Below, in pieces: positions 60,056 through 64,000 of a stretch of DNA of 64,000 nucleotides. The DNA is from Hepsetus odoe (taxonomy: Eukaryota; Chordata; Actinopteri; Characiformes; Hepsetidae). A model generated the notes under the pieces. That model saw only the letters and a program-made list of their open reading frames with translations, had not been told where the DNA came from and ran no database searches. Position 1 is the first letter of the stretch. Every line of letters starts with the position of its first letter. The DNA lies in NCBI GenBank assembly GCA_017165825.1, contig CM029374.1, positions 4,593,486 through 4,657,485 on the forward strand, written 5' to 3'. The position numbers and the translations under genes were made by a program.

Positions 60056-60608
60056 ACTAGTACATTTTATTAGTGGTTTTATTTAAAATGCACTGAGAGT
60101 GCATTAAAAAACTTGCCAAGATGTGCAATATTGTCGTGTGCTCAGTATTCAGACTCTGAGCTTTTCCTATGAATAAATAATGGACCCTGCATTAAGCTGG
60201 ACAGTATTTACCGTATCGTATAGAGTTTTTTTGTGTGCATAGCAGAGCTTTTATTGTACATAGTACTTCCTAGAGTCAATATTCATTTTATTCTGTATAT
60301 AAAGTGTTTCTGCCTCTGAACAAGACCAGAAGTGTGTCTGACACACTCAAGCAATTTCGAAACAGGTTTGACCCACATGCATACAAACACCCTTGCCGGT
60401 ACCCTCCTCCACCACCCATACACAGACACACACCCAGTATTGCCCAAGTGGACGCAGTGCTGGTTTTGCATTGTGTGTGATGCTTATCCTTTCATTCTCT
60501 TATAAAGTGATTTGGCTGAAAAGCCGCTCCGCCTGCCTGCATGTTTCCTCTCATCAGGGAGAGGGAAAGTGAAAGAGAGAGTAAAGTGTGTGTGAGTGAG
60601 TGTGTCTA

Positions 60609-60634
60609 GGGGGGAGGAGGGGGTGGGGGGGGGG
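60609..60634 (+). repeat. G-rich run, potential G-quadruplex
   Basis: Runs of 6, 2, 5 and 10 G separated by single A or T on the coding strand. Confidence 0.7.
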
Positions 60635-60907
60635 TCCTAATGTCTTTCACATTCAGACTGCTGCTATTTTTCCTCCACTGGGGAGGGTGCCAGTGTGTGC
60701 CGTGCCAGAGTTGTTTGAAATGCCCTTTTCCTGCAGTAAAAAGAAAGAAGGAAGCTTTTCAGCTGACTGTCTAGACAAGGAGGAATATTTTAAACGCCGA
60801 CTCGCTCCAGCCTGAATGGACCGCTTCACATCACCGCATGTGTGTGTGCGTTCCCCTTTCTTCGCGTCTTTGTGTTGGTGCGAGTGCGTAATTGTGCCGT
60901 TTCTTTG

Positions 60908-60911
<4 letters not shown>

Positions 60912-60966
<55 letters not shown>

Positions 60967-60998
60967 ATTTCAGTGTGTGTGTGTGTCCATTTCAGTGT
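60912..60998. repeat. (GT)n with duplicated ccatttcag block
   Basis: GT run of about 53 nt, followed by two copies of gtgtgtgtccatttcagtgt. Confidence 0.92.
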
Positions 60999-61767
60999 GT
61001 GTAATTTCTGTAAAGTGCACTAAAGTCAGGTACAAAAGCAGTTTTGAAGTCTCAGCTTGAGGTTTGGGGTAAAGTTACCGGCAAATGGAACCGGGGCTAG
61101 CTTAATTGGTTGCAGATTAATTGGCAATTAAATCAATATATGCAAATGAGGGCATCCTAAAAGGATGAATGGTGTAGAGGAAAGGGGAGTCTTAAATATG
61201 CAGGACCTGGGACACCACCCTAACTATCACCCTCAGATAAACAGCTCTTAAGGCTTTAGTTCTTAAAACCGAAATCTGCAAAAAAAAAAGTGACTTAAAG
61301 TGAGTCTCACCGAAAAATACTGCAAGCCGTAAAGACATTTAATTTTAAAAAATGTAAAAAATATAAATAAAGGCATCAAAAGCGATATCTCTGTCTGAAA
61401 ATGTTTTTCTAAAGCTTTTAAAAAAACTTAAATATTAGATATTAATAGAAAAACATTCAATAACAATTTTAAACTAGAACATATTTTAGTACTTTTACAC
61501 ATGATAGTGTCATGTTTTGAGCATTTTTAATTTTTTAGTCACACAATCTTTACAGCCCCGATGTAAACCCTGTGTAAGGAACGAATCCAAATGAAATAAA
61601 TGTAAATCGCTGATACGAAAAAAGTGAAGCTGGCTGGTGTTTCAGCCACCTCGGCACCTAGACCTCGACATCGCTGAATGCTCTTAGGAACACACGGATG
61701 ATGGGAAGTAGAAATACGGAGTTACGACTTTTGCAGATATTCATTTTGGGATTATATCGGGAGGAGG

Positions 61768-61881
61768 ATGTTGAAGATGCAGCCGCCAGGAAAGAGGAAA
61801 AGAGGAAGACCAAAGAGGAGATTTATGGATGTGGTGAGAGAGGACATGCAGGTGGTCGGTTTGAAGAGGAAGCTGCATTAA
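61768..61881 (+). mobile_element. RTE-type LINE polyprotein C-terminal fragment
   Basis: In frame it reads QPPGKRKRGRPKRRFMDVV, then REDMQVVG, then a stop. This is the typical end of fish RTE-like polyproteins. The usual MIRCGDP end is missing here but survives at 20480. Confidence 0.65.
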
Positions 61882-62054
61882 ACACAGTAGCTGACTTTAT
61901 TCCTAAACCCTGTACTTTTCCAGAATACAGTTAATATCCTATTAAACATCTGTTCAGTGCAGATGTTTTATGATGTAATACTAAAATATGTTCTGTCTAA
62001 AGAGGTTTTGAAAATTCTTTATAAAATTATAAATAGATGATGCTATTTAAAGTC

Positions 62055-62182
62055 GCTGTGGGTGAATGGACCAGGAGGTCGCAGGTTCCAATCCCACCTC
62101 CAGCACCAATGGGTTCCTGAGTAAAACCCTTAACCTCATGTTCCTCCAGGGGGACTGTCCCTGTAATCGAGACATGGAGGTC
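62055..62182 (+). repeat. tRNA-headed SINE (family D), 3' truncated
   Basis: Box B-like ggttccaatcccacctccag and gggggactgtccctgtaatc, ending just before the next SINE. Confidence 0.7.
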
Positions 62183-62195
62183 TCATTTTTGGAGG

Positions 62196-62428
62196 CGGGC
62201 GGTGGTTTGGTGCTTAGGGACTAGGCCCCAGGACCGTAAGGTTGTGGGTTCGAATCCCAGACCAGCAGACTGCCCTGAGGTACCCTTGTGCAAGGTACTG
62301 TCCCCATGCTGGACATGGCTGTCCTCTGCTGTACGGTGTGTGTGGGTTAAAAGCAGAAAATGCATTTCATTGTGTGTCACCATGTACTGTGTTGCGCAAT
62401 GACAAATAGTTCACTTTCATTTCACGGA
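62196..62428 (+). repeat. tRNA-headed SINE (family A)
   Basis: Head with ggttcgaatcccagaccagc; tail ttcattgtgtgtcaccatgt, then gttcactttcatttcac. Confidence 0.8.
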
Positions 62429-62614
62429 AGTGGGTGTGGCCTATATCCAAAAGTGGGAGGAGCCAAAAGTGGGCTAAAGATTCAGTGCTGATGATAATCA
62501 TTTGTTTCATGTATAATTTTAGCCCGCAGGTGCTGAGATCCCTTCTGTTTTGCAGTTTGGTACCAAGCTCCATGACGTTTTCCCCCGTGTGTGTGTGGAA
62601 TTTTAATTTTACAG

Positions 62615-62737
62615 ATGTGAATGAGTGCTTGGACGGCAGTAAATGTTTGAACAGCATTTGCGTAAATACAGATGGCTCGTTTCGGTGCCTGTGTGATGGA
62701 GGCTACCGCCTGGAGCTGGCCACTCAAGCCTGCCTGG
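62615..62737 (+). CDS. ltbp1: LTBP1 exon: cbEGF 9 of the central rod
   Basis: This 123-nt exon, phase 1 to phase 1, has acceptor ttttacag and donor gtaaaa. It encodes DVNECLDGSKC, then LNSICVNTDGSFRC, LCDGGYRLELATQAC. It has six cysteines and the calcium and hydroxylation consensus. It aligns with the human domain IDECVNNTVC...SFRCLC. Confidence 0.95.
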
Positions 62738-62828
62738 GTAAAACAACAAGAACCCCGTTCCTCTCTTTCATCCTCCTTCCCCAGAAACTGGTCATGCACT
62801 TGATGCTGATTGGCTGTTTGTGTGCCAG
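62738..62828 (+). other. ltbp1: very short intron (91 nt)
   Basis: A compact intron between the last two cbEGF exons. It contains a T/C-rich stretch (tctctttcatcctccttcc) and ends gtgccag. No repeat is present. Confidence 0.92.
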
Positions 62829-62960
62829 ATATCGATGAGTGTGCCGAGCTCAGGCAGAGCATATGCGGGGCGTGGCAGTGCGTGAACACGGCCGGATCCT
62901 ACAGGTGTGTGATGCCCTGCCCGGCAGGCCACGCAAGAAACACACACGGGGTGTGTGTGG
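62829..62960 (+). CDS. ltbp1: LTBP1 exon: cbEGF 10 of the rod, atypical C4-C5 spacing
   Basis: This 132-nt exon, phase 1 to phase 1, has acceptor gtgccag and donor gtgagt. It encodes DIDECAELRQSICGAWQC, then VNTAGSYRC, VMPCPAGHARNTHGVC. It has six cysteines and good calcium ligands, but three residues separate C4 and C5 (C-V-M-P-C), where one is normal and two occur in rod domains 3 and 4. The human counterpart (NECELLSGVCGEAFC...LCVC) has one. The next expected exon, the TGF-beta-propeptide-binding TB domain, is beyond the window. Confidence 0.94.
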
Positions 62961-63150
62961 GTGAGTCAATGTGGTTGCCTTGGGGAAATCAGCTTCAGCC
63001 ATGCTGTGCACAGCTTCTTGCTCTTTGTGTTGAAGGGCTGACGGCCAACTAAAGGACCGATTGTCTGATCGAATCAACGTATGGTATTGTTGGGAAAACA
63101 GTGGTGCTTAAAATGAACGTGTTAACGTGAATAAACATCTTCACAGTTAT

Positions 63151-63594
63151 ACAGAACTGCTCAAAAGTCTTGAGGCAACATTTCATATTTTGCTTCCAGA
63201 GAGCCAGACTTTTTTGTATTTATGTGAACTTTTAAGAAATCATTCTCCAGGCTTCCTGAAGGACGTTTTTGGCTCTCACTTCCAGTGCAGTCCCTGTACC
63301 TGCAGTGTGGGGTCAAGGCAAAAGGCAGCAGACGTCCAAAGAAGAGCTTTGGAACGTCCTTCACGAAGCCTGGAGAACTGTTCCTCAATACGATGTGTAG
63401 AAATGACAAGAAAGCTCGTCTAAGAGACTTCAGGCTGTGCTGGAGAATAACGGTGGTCAAACCAAATATTGACTTTAAAGCTGGATAGAATTCTACAAGC
63501 TAACTTTGTGTTATAAACTGTGTTTACATGCGTGTTTGCACATGCTGCAAACTATAAAGAAATGAGCAGTGGCTCAAGACTTTTGTGCAGTAAT
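63151..63594. mobile_element. TIR element (family C), complete
   Basis: Left end cagaactgctcaaaagtctt; right end ggctcaagacttttgtgcag. It is about 445 bp and noncoding. Confidence 0.7.
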
Positions 63595-63800
63595 GCATGT
63601 CCAAAAGTTTATAGACATCTTGATTTTTTGGAAATCAAGGGTATTGATGGGAAGATTGGCCGCCTTTGCTGCTGTAACGACTTTGACTCTTCCGGGAAAA
63701 CGATTGGAGTTATTCCTAATCGCTCCAAAGAAAAGAATCGCATCGAATAGTCGACATATCCTTTAAAATAATGCTTGTGGACCAAGAACCCAATGACTCG
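63595..63800. mobile_element. Tc1-like transposon fragment
   Basis: The start catgtccaaaagtttataga and the block gggaagattggccgcctttg resemble fish Tc1-like nonautonomous elements. It abuts the previous element. Confidence 0.5.
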
Positions 63801-64000
63801 GTCGATTTGAAGGGACGTCCTGTGCTTGTGCTGTCATGCGTTTTTTCTAAGCTCGGGATCTTCTGGAATCGAATGTGTGTGGCTTGGTTCTTCTTCTTCC
63901 GCCTGCTATTGTACCTGTTGGTGAGCTTTCCAGCATTACTTCATCCATTCATATGCTATCCTCCCTCCGTTTCCGTGGTTGTTTTTGGTTTTTCCGAGTT

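Larger units (their letters stand above)
59164..62614 (+). other. ltbp1: intron (3.45 kb)
   Basis: Contains a 52-bp-period A/T-rich minisatellite (59470-60055), a G-rich run (60609-60634), (GT)n (60912-60964), a RTE-type LINE 3' end (61768-61881) and two adjacent SINEs (62055-62428). No other exon was seen. Confidence 0.85.
14084..62960 (+). other. ltbp1: ltbp1 gene, central portion (18 exons)
   Basis: This is the span of the single gene recognised here. It encodes a secreted matrix protein that, in the known family, tethers the latent TGF-beta complex to fibrillin and fibronectin fibres. Domain order seen in the exons is EGF, Ser/His-rich linker, hybrid domain (CC doublet), cbEGF, TB domain (CCC triplet), proline-rich hinge, then ten consecutive cbEGFs. 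LTBP1 is favoured over LTBP2, 3 and 4 because exons 1-4 and the TB exons follow remembered mammalian LTBP1 almost residue for residue, for example HLPCMNGG, KHPPEASVQIHQVS and KQLCCCSVGKAWGPHC. The gene is incomplete at both window ends. No internal stop or broken splice site was seen. Confidence 0.95.
62961..64000 (+). other. ltbp1: intron, open at window end
   Basis: Mostly two adjacent repeats: a TIR element (63151-63594) and a Tc1-like fragment starting at 63595. No TB-domain coding sequence was found before the window ends. Confidence 0.85.

Noticed and set aside
62196..62290. tRNA gene (good box B)
   Set aside because: The sequence continues into the family A SINE body and the cloverleaf is not intact; the same holds for the other tRNA-like heads.

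Overview
The window is teleost fish nuclear DNA carrying the central part of one large multi-exon gene on the + strand, which I identify as ltbp1 (latent TGF-beta binding protein 1). I support 18 coding exons between 14084 and 62960 (2,517 coding bases, 839 codons' worth). All have GT donors and AG acceptors and a continuous phase chain. Every junction is phase 1 except the one after the second exon, which is phase 0. The gene is open at both ends: the exons for the signal peptide, N-terminal region and first EGF lie upstream, and those for the TGF-beta-propeptide-binding TB domain and the C-terminus lie downstream. The fish assignment rests on the repeats: tRNA-headed SINEs, RTE/L2-like LINE tails, Tc1/mariner-like TIR elements and very dense CA/GT and CT microsatellites. 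I cannot name the species; the repeat mix would suit an otophysan.

Layout. 1-14083 is the 3' part of a long intron with no exon I can support; it holds a LINE remnant, SINEs, two TIR elements and microsatellites. 14084-14924 holds two exons: an EGF domain, then a Ser/His-rich linker ending in the first cysteine of the hybrid domain. 18375-18477 and 25887-25946 finish the 8-cysteine hybrid domain. 32179-32301 is a calcium-binding EGF (cbEGF). 37248-37415 and 40700-40936 encode a TB (8-cysteine) domain with the CCC triplet plus a proline-rich hinge, continued by 46018-46104. From 48951 to 62960, ten exons each encode one cbEGF. The last kilobase is intron.

How it works. LTBP1 is secreted, incorporated into fibrillin/fibronectin matrix and tethers latent TGF-beta. 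This window supplies the N-terminal matrix-attachment half (EGF, hybrid, cbEGF, TB), the protease-sensitive hinge and the rod of tandem cbEGFs, but not the TGF-beta-carrying TB domain.

I found no separate undescribed system. The most interesting points are inside the gene. One cbEGF (59035-59163) has lost exactly the two cysteines that would pair as C2-C4. The hybrid-domain exon at 18375-18477 is bracketed by (GT)n upstream and (CA)n downstream and has a CAGCAG tandem acceptor. A second acceptor (56473) sits 14 nt from a (GT)n array. One 4.9-kb intron starts and ends with very long pyrimidine tracts. A 120-nt in-frame candidate cassette exon lies at 28745-28864.
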